A DNA stretch of 64,000 nucleotides from Pseudomonas promysalinigenes (GCF_014269025.2 NZ_CP077094.1:2790001-2854000); one strand, 5' to 3'. Numbered from the stretch's first letter, positions 44,240-53,839 are shown. Numbers and translations: made by a program. Notes: generated by a model not told the origin, from the sequence alone.

Positions 44240-45613
44240 ATGCCTCAACGCCACGTCATCAATGCATCCGTCAGCCCCAAAGGCAGCCTGGAGACGCTGT
44301 CGCAACGTGAAGTCCAACAATTGAGTGAAGCCGGTAGCGGTACGCTCTACACCTTGTTCCGCCAGTGCGCCCTGGCCATTCTCAATACCGGCGCCCATGT
44401 CGACAATGCCAAGACCATCCTTGAGGCTTACAAGGACTTCGAAGTCCGTATCCACCAGCAAGACCGGGGCGTACGCCTTGAACTGCTGAACGCGCCTGCC
44501 GATGCGTTCGTCGACGGCGAAATGATCGCCAGTACCCGAGAAATGCTGTTCAGCGCCCTGCGCGATATCGTTTACACCGAAAGCGAACTGGCCAGCCAGC
44601 GCATCGACCTGGAAAGCTCCCAGGGGATCACCGATTACGTTTTCCATTTGCTGCGCAACGCCCGTACCCTGCGTCCGGGTGTGGAACCCAAAATGGTCGT
44701 GTGCTGGGGTGGCCACTCGATCAGCAGCGAGGAGTATCAATACACCAAGAAGGTCGGCCATGAGCTGGGCCTGCGCAAGCTGGACATCTGCACAGGCTGT
44801 GGCCCCGGCGTGATGAAGGGCCCGATGAAAGGCGCCACCATCGCCCATGCCAAGCAGCGCATGCACGGCAGCCGTTACCTAGGCCTGACCGAGCCCGGCA
44901 TCATCGCTGCCGAGGCGCCGAACCCTATCGTCAATGAACTGGTGATCCTGCCAGACATCGAAAAGCGCCTTGAGGCCTTCGTCCGTGTCGGCCACGGCAT
45001 CATTATCTTCCCTGGCGGTGCCGGCACCGCTGAAGAGTTCCTCTACCTGCTCGGCATCCTGATGCACCCGGACAACCAGGACCTGCCCTTCCCAGTGGTG
45101 CTCACTGGGCCACGCAGCGCCGAACCGTTCCTGCAACAGCTGCATGCCTTCGTCGGCGCCACCCTTGGCGAAGCCGCGCAGCGTCACTACCAGATCATCA
45201 TCGATGACCCGGCGCAGGTCGCACGGCAAATGATCGAAGGGCTCAAAGAGGTCAAGCAGTTCCGCCGCGAACGCAACGATGCCTTCCACTTCAACTGGCT
45301 GCTGAAAATCGACGGAGGCTTCCAGCACCCGTTCGATCCAACCCACGCCAACATGGCCGAATTGGCCCTGAGCCGCGATCTGCCCCCCCACGAGTTGGCC
45401 GCCAATCTGCGCCGGGCGTTTTCCGGCATCGTGGCGGGCAACGTGAAGGACAAGGGGATCCGTTTGATCGAGGAGCACGGGCCGTATCAGATCCGTGGCG
45501 ATGCGGCGATACTCGAGCCGCTCGGCCGCCTGTTGCAGGCATTCGTCGACCAGCACCGCATGAAATTGCCAGGCGGCGCAGCTTACGTGCCTTGCTATCA
45601 GGTGGTGACCTGA
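44240..45613 (+). CDS. ppnN: Nucleotide 5'-monophosphate nucleosidase PpnN
   Basis: This is a 457-residue LOG-type enzyme (YgdH/PpnN). It cleaves nucleoside monophosphates to the base and ribose 5-phosphate, and in E. coli it is bound by (p)ppGpp. The LOG motifs are TGCGPGVMKGPMKGA (about 195; the PGGxGT loop follows as FPGGAGTAEEF at about 262). N- and C-terminal extensions (DUF4478 and DUF3412 types) match full-length PpnN. The ATG at 44240 follows AGGA. Confidence 0.92.
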   Translation: MPQRHVINASVSPKGSLETLSQREVQQLSEAGSGTLYTLFRQCALAILNTGAHVDNAKTILEAYKDFEVRIHQQDRGVRLELLNAPADAFVDGEMIASTREMLFSALRDIVYTESELASQRIDLESSQGITDYVFHLLRNARTLRPGVEPKMVVCWGGHSISSEEYQYTKKVGHELGLRKLDICTGCGPGVMKGPMKGATIAHAKQRMHGSRYLGLTEPGIIAAEAPNPIVNELVILPDIEKRLEAFVRVGHGIIIFPGGAGTAEEFLYLLGILMHPDNQDLPFPVVLTGPRSAEPFLQQLHAFVGATLGEAAQRHYQIIIDDPAQVARQMIEGLKEVKQFRRERNDAFHFNWLLKIDGGFQHPFDPTHANMAELALSRDLPPHELAANLRRAFSGIVAGNVKDKGIRLIEEHGPYQIRGDAAILEPLGRLLQAFVDQHRMKLPGGAAYVPCYQVVT

Positions 45614-45619
45614 GGGTGC

Positions 45620-45640
45620 CGGGGCCGCACGTCGGCCCCG
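45620..45640. terminator. Hairpin between convergent ppnN and GGDEF genes
   Basis: CGGGGCCG (45620-45627) and CGGCCCCG (45633-45640) with a CACGT loop lie 7 nt after the ppnN stop. There is no strong T-run. Confidence 0.55.
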
Positions 45641-45644
45641 CTTG

Positions 45645-46805
45645 TCACAAGCCGGCCAAGGTACGATTCACCAGGCGGATGCTGTCACGCCCCCCGCGCT
45701 TGGATTGATACAACGCCACATCCCCCTGCTCGATCACTGCTGCCAGGCTGGCTGGCGGCTGGTCGAACAGGTTGGCGCCAATACTCAAGGTCACTGCCTG
45801 CGGGGTCGGCATCCCCTCCCTGGCAAACGTCTGGAACTGCTCGCGCAATTGGCTGCCCAGCTCCACCACTTTTTCGCTGCTGGCATCGCTGAGCAGAATC
45901 ACGAATTCATCGCCACCCAGCCGCGCGGCCAGCGACCGTTCCGGCAGCACTGCGCGAATCATTTCACTTAAGGCAATCAACAGACGGTCGCCAGCGGCAT
46001 GCCCGTGCAGGTCGTTGACCAGCTTGAAATTGTCGATATCGATCAGCAACAACGCACCTGGGTGCGTGGGACTGACCGCCTTGAACAGGTGCGGTGCGCG
46101 AACTTCCAGGGCACGCCGGTTGTACAACGCTGTCAACGGGTCACGGGCGGCCAATCGGGCAATGCGCTCTTCCCGGCGATAACGCACGGTGCCGGTCATC
46201 GACAGCGCAATCAGCATCAGTGCCATTGCCCCTTCCACCAGCGAAATCTGGATGATCAGGCCGCCAAAGGTTGCCAGGTCAATCAGCGAACCGGACGTCA
46301 AAGCCACGATCGCCTTGGCCACATAGAACATGCCATGGAACAGCAGCACGTAACGCAGCTGCACCGCTCCCACACTCAGTGATTTGCCATGGGGCCGTAG
46401 CAGCCAGCTGGCCTTCAAGGTCAACAGTGCCACCAGCAGCGAGTTGACGGTCAGCATGACTTTCGACCATTGTGGCCCCACTGGCAGCAGCAGCAAGCCA
46501 AACCACACCAGCACCATCAGCAGCCACCCCCGCGAAAGCCGGGTTTGGGTAAAACGCACCACCCCGGCCAGGAAGCACGCGTGCGCGACCACCAGCAAGC
46601 CATTGGCGAGCCAGATCCCGATCAGCAGCAGGCCGATCCCGCGTAGCAGAGCCAGGGTCGAGCCGACTGTGATGGTGGCAAAACCTGCACTCCAGAACAG
46701 CAGCGAAGTTTCGCGGACACTGCGCCACTCGATCGCCAGGTAGAACGCCGCAGCAGCGGCCAGGGCGACGGTGATGGTCAGCATCGTAGGTGGATCAAGC
46801 GCCAT
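45645..46805 (-). CDS. Membrane-bound diguanylate cyclase (GGDEF)
   Basis: This is a 386-residue protein. About six to seven membrane helices fill residues 5-205, and a GGDEF domain follows at about 225-380. The catalytic site RLGGDEFVILLSD is intact, so it should make c-di-GMP. The upstream inhibitory RxxD is absent (the matching positions read P-x-x-S in PERSLAARLGGDEF), so product inhibition through that site is not expected. The start is uncertain between the ATG at 46805 and one seven codons later; neither has a good ribosome site. Confidence 0.88.
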   Translation of the reverse strand: MALDPPTMLTITVALAAAAAFYLAIEWRSVRETSLLFWSAGFATITVGSTLALLRGIGLLLIGIWLANGLLVVAHACFLAGVVRFTQTRLSRGWLLMVLVWFGLLLLPVGPQWSKVMLTVNSLLVALLTLKASWLLRPHGKSLSVGAVQLRYVLLFHGMFYVAKAIVALTSGSLIDLATFGGLIIQISLVEGAMALMLIALSMTGTVRYRREERIARLAARDPLTALYNRRALEVRAPHLFKAVSPTHPGALLLIDIDNFKLVNDLHGHAAGDRLLIALSEMIRAVLPERSLAARLGGDEFVILLSDASSEKVVELGSQLREQFQTFAREGMPTPQAVTLSIGANLFDQPPASLAAVIEQGDVALYQSKRGGRDSIRLVNRTLAGL

Positions 46806-47036
46806 ATACGGATTGGCCTATCTGGTTAACGAGAAAAGGCTGATTGTATGCGCTTGAGAGAACTTTTCAGAGGGGCGACACTTCGCTTTGCATGCAAATG
46901 AATAGCTCCCTGCAAGCTGTGCATGTCCTGGCCTGGTTGGCGACCTGACGCCCCAGGCCTGAAGTTCATCTTAGCGGATGCTTGCCAACAAGGATTCGCA
47001 CAGCCCAGCAAAAGGGCCGCCTGTGTCCGCCGCCGG

Positions 47037-48365
47037 TCAGAGCATTCGCTTGATCAATGGCTCAAGCCGGCTGTAGCGTAAGCGGCGCAGGAGTTTGCGT
47101 ACGTTCTTGGGGTGCTCGGCCTTCTCGCCCAGTTCGGCGACCGTACTGATTTGTGGAGCATGCCGGCGGATACTCTCAAGCTCCACCGCACGCGGCACCC
47201 GCCATTGTCCCTGGGGATCGTCGATCAGCAGGCCGTTTTCCAGGTCGAGGTTGAACCCGCGTGGGTTAAGGTTGTTGCCGGTCAACAGGGAATAACGCTG
47301 GTCGATCCAAACCCCTTTGGCATGAAAGGTATGCCCTGGGTCGTTCCAGATACGTATCTGCAGTTGACCGCTGGCGACGGCGGTGTGACGGCGCCGTGCA
47401 AAAGCTCGCAGGTTATCCTCATACAGGTAAGGCAAAGCGCCGCTGGCACTGAATGGCTCACCAGGCGCGATATAGAAGTCATTGGCAGTACGGTGGCCGA
47501 CAATCAGCTCGATACGCACGCCACGGTCCAAGGCATGGTCGATCTCACGCATCACCACGCGCGGGGGGTTGAAATACGGGGTACTGATGACCGCCTGCTC
47601 ATGCGCTTGAGCCAGCAAAGCGCAGATTGTGCGGTTGAGCGGGTTGCCGCGACCCACCCCGAGCAATGGGATTACCCGCAACCCCTGCCCTGCCACCGCC
47701 GCCGGCGCGTCGTACGCCATGCGCCGAAGGCGTGCGCGCAGGCGCCGTATGTCGCCGCGCAGACTGCGGGTAGGCGGGGGCGCTGGGAGGTCCAACCGAG
47801 GGGTCGCGGTATGATGCAAAAGGCGCTGAACCAGGTCGACCATGGAGTCGGCCAGCCCCGGCGAATGGAACAGATGATAACGGTCAAGCCGATAACGATC
47901 GAAGCGGTGCAGGTAGACATTGTTGAGGCTGGCACCGGTATAGATCACGCAGTCATCGATCACGCTGCCTTTGAGGTGCAGCACGCCGAACAACTCACGG
48001 GTCTGCACCGGTACGCCATGGATCACGATGTCGAGCCCATGCAACTGGCGCTGGGCCTGGTACCAGGCTGCATTGCCAGGTTGGCGCCCGGCCCCCAGCA
48101 AGCCTCGGCGGGCGCGGAACCAGTCGACCACGATGATCACCTGCAACTGCGGCCGGTGCGCTTTGGCCTGGTAGAGCGCGTCGAGCACCTCCTGGCCGGC
48201 CTCGTCCTCCTGCAAGTACAGTGCGACGATGACGATGCGCCGCGTCGCCGAGGCAATGCGCTCGAGCAGGCAGGTGCGATAGGCCGCGGCATCGGGCAGC
48301 ACCTGGACCGCCTCGGGTGCAATGGCGAAGCCCGGCAGCGCCGCCAGCATGGATTCGGGGTTCAC
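47037..48365 (-). CDS. pssA: CDP-diacylglycerol-serine O-phosphatidyltransferase
   Basis: This 442-residue enzyme of the phospholipase D superfamily makes phosphatidylserine. Two HKD-type motifs are seen: HLKGSVIDDCVIYTGASLNN (about 150) and HAKGVWIDQRYSLLTGNNLN (about 350). The basic C-terminus suits peripheral membrane binding. The start is a GTG at 48365 with AAGGAAGG upstream; an ATG at 48350 is possible. It is divergent from the truncated regulator gene. Confidence 0.9.
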   Translation of the reverse strand: MNPESMLAALPGFAIAPEAVQVLPDAAAYRTCLLERIASATRRIVIVALYLQEDEAGQEVLDALYQAKAHRPQLQVIIVVDWFRARRGLLGAGRQPGNAAWYQAQRQLHGLDIVIHGVPVQTRELFGVLHLKGSVIDDCVIYTGASLNNVYLHRFDRYRLDRYHLFHSPGLADSMVDLVQRLLHHTATPRLDLPAPPPTRSLRGDIRRLRARLRRMAYDAPAAVAGQGLRVIPLLGVGRGNPLNRTICALLAQAHEQAVISTPYFNPPRVVMREIDHALDRGVRIELIVGHRTANDFYIAPGEPFSASGALPYLYEDNLRAFARRRHTAVASGQLQIRIWNDPGHTFHAKGVWIDQRYSLLTGNNLNPRGFNLDLENGLLIDDPQGQWRVPRAVELESIRRHAPQISTVAELGEKAEHPKNVRKLLRRLRYSRLEPLIKRML

Positions 48366-48525
48366 GTACGATCACCTTCCTTTTTGTAGTCAGGACCATT
48401 CCTGGCCGTTGCGCGGGGGTTTAAGATCAGCCCGGCGACGACCCTTAATAACAAGACATCCACTAGGCCTGTTTTTTCCACTGCCCCCTGACCCACTACG
48501 CCTCAGCTTGCACAGGAAGATCGCA

Positions 48526-48855
48526 ATGGTCCACCCCCTTGCTACCGGCCAATCCCTACCGCCAACCAGAACCTTCGGCTTTCTGGTGTTGCCAAACTTC
48601 ACCACCATCGGCCTGGCGTCGGCTGTGGAGACCCTGCGCATGGCCAACTTGGCCGCGCGTCATCCGTTGTACCGTACCGTGCTGATTGCCGCCAGTGCAG
48701 AGCCAGTGGTGGCCAGCAACGGCATGCGGGTGCTGCCCGACTACAGCATTGCCCAGGCGCCAACGCTCGATGCGCTGTTCGTGGTCGGTGCCAACCCGAT
48801 TGATCGCAGCCGCAGTGGCGCACGGCCGCTGATCGACTGGCTTCGTACTAGATGA
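48526..48855 (+). pseudogene. GlxA-family (DJ-1/AraC) regulator, N-terminal half only
   Basis: The 109 residues from ATG 48526 (AGGAA upstream) match the first half of the DJ-1/PfpI-like domain of GlxA-family regulators (FGFLVLPNFTTIGLASAVETLRMAN, ALFVVGANPI, LIDWLRT). Full proteins run to about 320 residues with a C-terminal AraC helix-turn-helix, which is missing. The frame ends in LIDWLRTR and a stop exactly where unrelated creatinase DNA begins on the other strand. It cannot bind DNA as an AraC protein, so it is a fragment. In other Pseudomonas this kind of regulator sits by choline, carnitine or creatine genes. Confidence 0.8.
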
Positions 48856-48988
48856 AGATGGCCGCTTCGATGTCCTGCTCGGCCATGTAGGCCCGCAGCC
48901 GGGCATGACGGGCGGCGTACTCCTGTACAGAGAAGGTCGGCTTGACCTTGTCGCCATTACGGATTTTCAGGGTATGGGGCATTTGCAT
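48848..48988 (-). pseudogene. Creatinase N-terminal fragment
   Basis: The ATG at 48988 has AAGGA 9 nt upstream and opens a 46-residue frame starting MQMPHTLKIRNGDKV, followed by FSVQEYAARHARLRAYMAEQ and DIEAAIF. This matches the N-terminus of Pseudomonas creatinase (creatine to sarcosine and urea), which is about 400 residues. After AAIF the match stops and a TAG at 48848-48850 ends the frame. The catalytic domain is absent, so the gene is dead. Its intact start and ribosome site imply a recent loss. Confidence 0.82.
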
Positions 48989-49105
48989 GGTCGGTGTTCC
49001 TTGTCGTTGTGAGCACGCTGTTCAGGCCGGCCGCCTGGAAAGCATTGCAACAGAACCGACAAGGGCACTTTTGTATCTATCCGACCTGCAATTGGCGCGT
49101 TACCC

Positions 49106-49732
49106 CTATGAAGCGGTGCGCGGCATCAGGTCATAGGGGTGCTTCCAACCTGGTAACGCCCGAAGCCGCTGCTTCCAGGCTTCGATATGGCTGAATTCAC
49201 TAAGCACGATGCCGGTATCTTCGGGCATGAACACATACCCAGCCAGCGACAGGTCGGCGATGGTCAGCCGCCTGCCGACCATGAACGGCGTGTTGGCCAG
49301 GTGCGCATCGACAACCCGGTAAGCCGCCTTGGCACGCTCGCGCAAAAAACCGGTCACTTCGGTCTCGCCGGTCTGCTTCAGGCACAGCAGAAAACGCAGC
49401 ATGGCGTAGTAGCTGGTGAACTTGTGGTTGTCGAACAGCATCCAGCGCCAGATTTCACGCCGCTCATCTTCCTCACCTGGGCCGTACTGCCCCGTGCGCT
49501 CGGCGAGGTAATCGAGAATCAGCGCCGACTGGGTAAGGCGCTGCCCAGCATGCTCAAGCACCGGCACCTCGCCCTGTTCGTTCAACGTTTCGCGCCATTG
49601 GCTATCACGTGTCTGGCCGTGAAAGAAGTCGACGAACACCGGCTGCCAGTCTTGGCCGGTGAGTTCGAGCATCAGTGCAACCTTGTAGGCATTACCGGAC
49701 TCGGCGAAGCAATGCAGCGTGTATTCAGACAT
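49106..49732 (-). CDS. Glutathione S-transferase family protein
   Basis: This is a 208-residue protein. A thioredoxin-fold N-terminal domain (about 1-80, MSEYTLHCFAESGNAYKVALML, GEVPVLEHAGQRLTQSALILDYL with the cis-Pro and the Ser of glutathione binding) is followed by an all-helical C-terminal domain (about 90-200, RRLTIADLSLAGYVF). AAGGTG precedes the ATG at 49732. The substrate is unknown. It stands beside the deletion junction but is itself complete. Confidence 0.9.
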   Translation of the reverse strand: MSEYTLHCFAESGNAYKVALMLELTGQDWQPVFVDFFHGQTRDSQWRETLNEQGEVPVLEHAGQRLTQSALILDYLAERTGQYGPGEEDERREIWRWMLFDNHKFTSYYAMLRFLLCLKQTGETEVTGFLRERAKAAYRVVDAHLANTPFMVGRRLTIADLSLAGYVFMPEDTGIVLSEFSHIEAWKQRLRALPGWKHPYDLMPRTAS

Positions 49733-49785
49733 GGCAGGCACCTTCGATGTTTGCATGAACGGTCGCCCCAGTGGCATCGGCCAGT

Positions 49786-50664
49786 TTAGCGCTTGCGCTG
49801 CATCCAGGCTGCGCCCAGGCCGCTGAGGCAGATGATGGCGATACCCAGCAGGCTCGCGCTATCGGGCATCTGGCGGTAGATCAGCAGCCCCAGCAAGCCT
49901 GCGAAAACGATCTGACAGTAGCTGAACGGCGCCAGCAGCGCCGGGGCGGCGTGGCGGAACGCCTGAGTCAGTAACAGGTGGGCGCTCATGCCAAAGCCTC
50001 CCAAGGCAAGCATCAGCAGCGCGTGGTCCCAGCGCGGCACTTCCCAGAAAAACGGCACCAGCGCACTCATCACCAAGGTGTTGCACAACCCGGCGTAAAA
50101 GTTACTGGTGGTGGGGCTGTCGTGGGCCGCCAGAATGCGCGTGAGCAATTGGTAGAAGCAAAACCCGAGGGCCGAGCCGAACGGGTACAAAATGGCTGGG
50201 GTGAACATCGCGCCACCGGGGTGGACAACCACCAATACGCCAATGAAGCCCAGCACCACGGCCACCCACTGGCCAACGGTGACCCGCTCCTTGAGCAGCG
50301 GAGCCGACAGCGCTGTAACCAGCACAGGCGCAAGGAAGTTGACCGAGGTGGCCTCGGCCAATGGCAGGTACTGCAGGCCTGTGGTGAACAGCAGGCTGGT
50401 GCTCAGCAGGCTCAGCGCACGCAATGTTTGCAGCACTGGCCGGCGGGTACGCAGCACATTGAGGCCTGATTTGGGCAGGAAGATCCCGGCCATCAGCAGC
50501 GTATGCACCACATAACGTGCCCACACCACCATGACGATCGGGTACAGCCCGCCGAGGAACTTGGACAGGGCATCGTGGCTGGCGAACAGGAACGTCGCCA
50601 CCACCACCAGGGCGATGCCACGCAGGGGTTGGTTGACTCCGGACAGCGGTGTGCTGGAACTCAT
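49786..50664 (-). CDS. DMT-family (EamA) transporter
   Basis: This 292-residue protein has ten predicted membrane helices arranged as two EamA repeats (GIALVVVATFLFASHDALSKFLGG in the first; LYPFGSALGFCFYQLL starting the second). Such proteins usually export amino acids or other metabolites. The ATG at 50664 is chosen; a TTG at 50691 would add nine residues. It is 53 nt upstream of the GST gene on the same strand and could share its transcript. Confidence 0.87.
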   Translation of the reverse strand: MSSSTPLSGVNQPLRGIALVVVATFLFASHDALSKFLGGLYPIVMVVWARYVVHTLLMAGIFLPKSGLNVLRTRRPVLQTLRALSLLSTSLLFTTGLQYLPLAEATSVNFLAPVLVTALSAPLLKERVTVGQWVAVVLGFIGVLVVVHPGGAMFTPAILYPFGSALGFCFYQLLTRILAAHDSPTTSNFYAGLCNTLVMSALVPFFWEVPRWDHALLMLALGGFGMSAHLLLTQAFRHAAPALLAPFSYCQIVFAGLLGLLIYRQMPDSASLLGIAIICLSGLGAAWMQRKR

Positions 50665-50889
50665 GGCGTACTCGACGGCGGCGCGGCTCAATGCTGCGCC
50701 AAGGGAAGCTGCGACAGCACGGATTCTAGAAGAGATACGACAACGTGAGGAAGTTCATTTCAACGCTTTGCAGGGTGGGTGCAGCAATACGTTCGCTGAT
50801 CGACCACTTTCTGCCTCGCCGGCATGGCCCCTGACGGCCAGAGCGCGCACCATCGATCGCGGACCTTCGACCGCTAACAAGGAGTTTTC

Positions 50890-51714
50890 ATGCAACGGCT
50901 TACAACCACCAACGGCCTTGACATGCCCTGCATCGGCCTGGGCACCTGGCCGATGACCGGTGATGCCTGCAGCCGCGCTGTGCAGCAGGCACTGGAGCTG
51001 GGCTACCGCCATATCGATACGGCCACTGCCTACGACAACGAGGCGGCCGTTGGCCAGGCGCTGCGCGCAAGCAGCGTGCCGCGCGAGCAGATACACCTGA
51101 CCACCAAGGTCTGGTGGGATCGCCTGGCACCCAAGGCCATGCGCCAGTCGCTGGAAGACAGCCTGCGCGCGCTGGGCACTGAGCAGGTCGACCTGTTCCA
51201 TATCCACTGGCCTGGCAAAGACTGGGACCTGGCCCGGAGTATCGAAACCCTGGTGGCCCTGCGTGAAGAAGGTAAGGCGCGCAGCATTGGCGTGGCCAAC
51301 TTTCCGCTCGGCCTGCTACGCCGGGTAATCGAGGAGCTCGGCGCGCCGCTTTCGGCGATCCAGGTCGAATACCATGTACTGCTCAGCCAGAAGCCAATGC
51401 TCGATTATGCACGCCAGCATGACCTGGCGTTGACGGCTTACTCGCCGCTGGCTCGCGGCCATGCGGCGCAGCAGTCGGCCATTCAAGAGATCGCCAGCAA
51501 GCATGGCGTGCTGCCCAGCCAGGTCGCACTGAAGTGGCTGTTGGATCAGGACGGGGTCGCGGTGATCCCCAAAGCCAGCACTCGGGAAAACCAGCTGGCC
51601 AACCTGGCGGCGCTGCAGGTGCAGCTTGATGATGCCGACCGGGCACTGATTGCAGGGTTGGCCAAAGATCAGCGCTTGGTCAGCCCGGACTTCGCGCCCG
51701 ACTGGAATAGCTGA
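50890..51714 (+). CDS. Aldo/keto reductase (DkgB-like)
   Basis: This is a 274-residue NADPH-dependent oxidoreductase. The catalytic tetrad is visible: Asp and Tyr in DTATAYDNEAAVG (about 43-49), Lys in LTTKVWWD (about 75) and His in FHIHWPG (about 105). The cofactor region VIPKASTRENQLANL is near residue 225. AAGGAG precedes the ATG at 50890. It resembles 2,5-diketogluconate/methylglyoxal reductases. The gene stands alone. Confidence 0.91.
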   Translation: MQRLTTTNGLDMPCIGLGTWPMTGDACSRAVQQALELGYRHIDTATAYDNEAAVGQALRASSVPREQIHLTTKVWWDRLAPKAMRQSLEDSLRALGTEQVDLFHIHWPGKDWDLARSIETLVALREEGKARSIGVANFPLGLLRRVIEELGAPLSAIQVEYHVLLSQKPMLDYARQHDLALTAYSPLARGHAAQQSAIQEIASKHGVLPSQVALKWLLDQDGVAVIPKASTRENQLANLAALQVQLDDADRALIAGLAKDQRLVSPDFAPDWNS

Positions 51715-51748
51715 AGGCTGCAACGCCGCCAGGGGACCAGCGCTGGCA

Positions 51749-53839
51749 CTATAGGCTGACCTGTTTCAGGCGCTCGCTAGCCGGCACCGGGCGCCCGTAC
51801 AGGTAACCCTGCAGGTGCGAGCAGCCTTCAGCTCGCAGCCGCTGCATCTGCTCCTGCGACTCTACGCCTTCGGCCGTGGTCTTGATCATCAGGCTATTGG
51901 ACAGTTCGGTGATGGCGCGCACGATCGACATTGCCTCGCGGCTGTCGCACATATCGTGGACGAACGACTTATCGATCTTGATGCGGTCGAACGGGAACGA
52001 GCGCAGGTAACCCAGCGAGGAATAGCCTGTGCCGAAATCATCCAGCGAAATGGAAACACCCAAGTCCTTCAAGGCACGCAGAGTGCGCACGTTTTCCTCG
52101 CTGTTGCCCAGTAGCACCGACTCGGTGATTTCCAGCTCCAGGCGCTGCGGCGCCAGCCCCGAGTCCGCCAGGGCCAACGCCACGGTATGAACCAGATTGG
52201 CATTCTTGAACTGCACCGGCGAGAGGTTGACCGAAACCGTCTGTTCAGTGCCCCAACTGGCGGCTTCCTGGCAAGCCAGGTTCAGTGCCCGCGTACCCAG
52301 TTCATGAATCAATCCGGTTTCTTCGGCGATGGGAATGAAATCCAAGGGCATGACCATCCCACGGCTTGGATGCTGCCAGCGCAACAGAGCCTCATAGCCG
52401 GTCACAGCATTGGTCTGCTGATCCACCACGGGTTGGTAGTGCAATTGCAACTGCCCCAGGTGCAGAGCGGTACGCAGGTCGGTTTCCACCAGCCGGCGCT
52501 GGCGTGCGGCGACGTCCAGTTCCAAATGGAAGCACTCGTAGCGATTGCGGCCGTTGCGCTTGGCCTCGTACAAGGCCATGTCGGCGTAGCCCAGCAGTTG
52601 TTCGCCGTTTTCATTGTCTTCGGGAGCCAGGGCGATGCCGATGCTCAGGCCCACGGAAAACTGATGCCCTTCGATATGAAAGGGCGGCCTCATCGCCTCG
52701 ATCAGGCGCTTGGCGGTCGCGCAGGCAGCGTCGCGGCTGTCAAGTTGGGCCAGCACCACGGCAAACTCGTCACCGCCAAGCCGGGCCAGCGTATCGTCCT
52801 CGCGTAGCTCGCTGCGCAGCCGCTTGCCCAGGGCTCGCAGCAGTTTGTCGCCGTAACCATGGCCGAGGGAGTCATTGATGTTCTTGAAGTTGTCCAGATC
52901 CAGGCACAGTGTGGCGGTCAGTTGTTGGTTATCCCGCCCCCGGGCCAGCGCCTGCTTGAGGCGCTCGTGAAACAGTGTTCGGTTGGGCAAGCCGGTGAGG
53001 GCATCGTGGTGGGCCATGTGATGGATCTGGGCGTGGGCGGCCAGTTGCTCAGTGGCGTCTTCGGCCACGAACAGCACGTAATCGGCCTGGCCCTCGCATT
53101 TCTGGCTGAGCAAAGCACGGCTGCGAAGCGTGCGCGAGCCACCGGCGGTATCGACTAGGGTTTGGGCGGCGAAGCCTTTGCCGCTGCGCGCCCCCCGGCT
53201 GAGCTGAGTTTCCAGATAGGCCGCTACGGCAGGTGCCAGGCATTCCCTGGGCGTATGGCCGATCATGGGCTTGCCAGGTTGTCCGAACAGCTGCTCGGCC
53301 TGCTGATTGGCGAGCAGGATGCGCTGGCTTTGCAGGTCCTGAACGATGACGCTGGCGGGAATGTTGGCGATGACCGAGTCCAGGAACTGCGACAGATTGG
53401 CCATTTCCTGGCTGTACTGCTCGGCAAGCTCCTTGGCCTGCAGCAATTCCAGCTCCTGCTGGCGGCGTTCGGAAATGTCACGCGTGACTTTGGCGAAGCC
53501 TACCAGTTGGCCTTGATCGTCCCGCACTGCCTCAATCACCACATGGGCGTGAAAGACTGTGCCGTCCTTGCGCAGGCGGGTACCGATCTCTTCAAACCGG
53601 CCGATGTTGCGAGCCTGTTCGAGATTCTGCTCGGGCAAGCCTGCGCAGCGGTCGGCTTCGCTGTAGAACAGCGAATAATGCTTGCCGACGATTTCTTCGG
53701 CACGATAGCCCTTGGCTCGCTGAGCGCCAGGGTTCCAGTTGGCCACTACCCCGTCCGGGGTGAGCATGTAGATGGCATAGTCCACCACGCTCTGAATCAA
53801 CAGCCGGTACATGATGTCGGGGTTGGCGGCTAACGACAT
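51749..53839 (-). CDS. PAS-PAS-GGDEF-EAL c-di-GMP enzyme
   Basis: This is a 696-residue soluble protein. PAS domain 1 is at about 10-130 (YAIYMLTPDGVVANWNPGAQRAKGY), PAS domain 2 at about 155-270, GGDEF at about 285-440 (RLGGDEFAVVLA intact, with RxxD inhibitory site REDD just upstream) and EAL at about 455-690 (YEALLRWQHP, DDFGTGYSSL, intact). Both activities look possible. The ATG at 53839 has AGGT 8 nt upstream and is preferred over upstream in-frame starts. Confidence 0.9.
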   Translation of the reverse strand: MSLAANPDIMYRLLIQSVVDYAIYMLTPDGVVANWNPGAQRAKGYRAEEIVGKHYSLFYSEADRCAGLPEQNLEQARNIGRFEEIGTRLRKDGTVFHAHVVIEAVRDDQGQLVGFAKVTRDISERRQQELELLQAKELAEQYSQEMANLSQFLDSVIANIPASVIVQDLQSQRILLANQQAEQLFGQPGKPMIGHTPRECLAPAVAAYLETQLSRGARSGKGFAAQTLVDTAGGSRTLRSRALLSQKCEGQADYVLFVAEDATEQLAAHAQIHHMAHHDALTGLPNRTLFHERLKQALARGRDNQQLTATLCLDLDNFKNINDSLGHGYGDKLLRALGKRLRSELREDDTLARLGGDEFAVVLAQLDSRDAACATAKRLIEAMRPPFHIEGHQFSVGLSIGIALAPEDNENGEQLLGYADMALYEAKRNGRNRYECFHLELDVAARQRRLVETDLRTALHLGQLQLHYQPVVDQQTNAVTGYEALLRWQHPSRGMVMPLDFIPIAEETGLIHELGTRALNLACQEAASWGTEQTVSVNLSPVQFKNANLVHTVALALADSGLAPQRLELEITESVLLGNSEENVRTLRALKDLGVSISLDDFGTGYSSLGYLRSFPFDRIKIDKSFVHDMCDSREAMSIVRAITELSNSLMIKTTAEGVESQEQMQRLRAEGCSHLQGYLYGRPVPASERLKQVSL

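Noticed and set aside
47112..48389. A 425-codon plus-strand frame opposite pssA
   Set aside because: The minus strand carries two HKD motifs and a good start; the plus frame has no recognisable domain.
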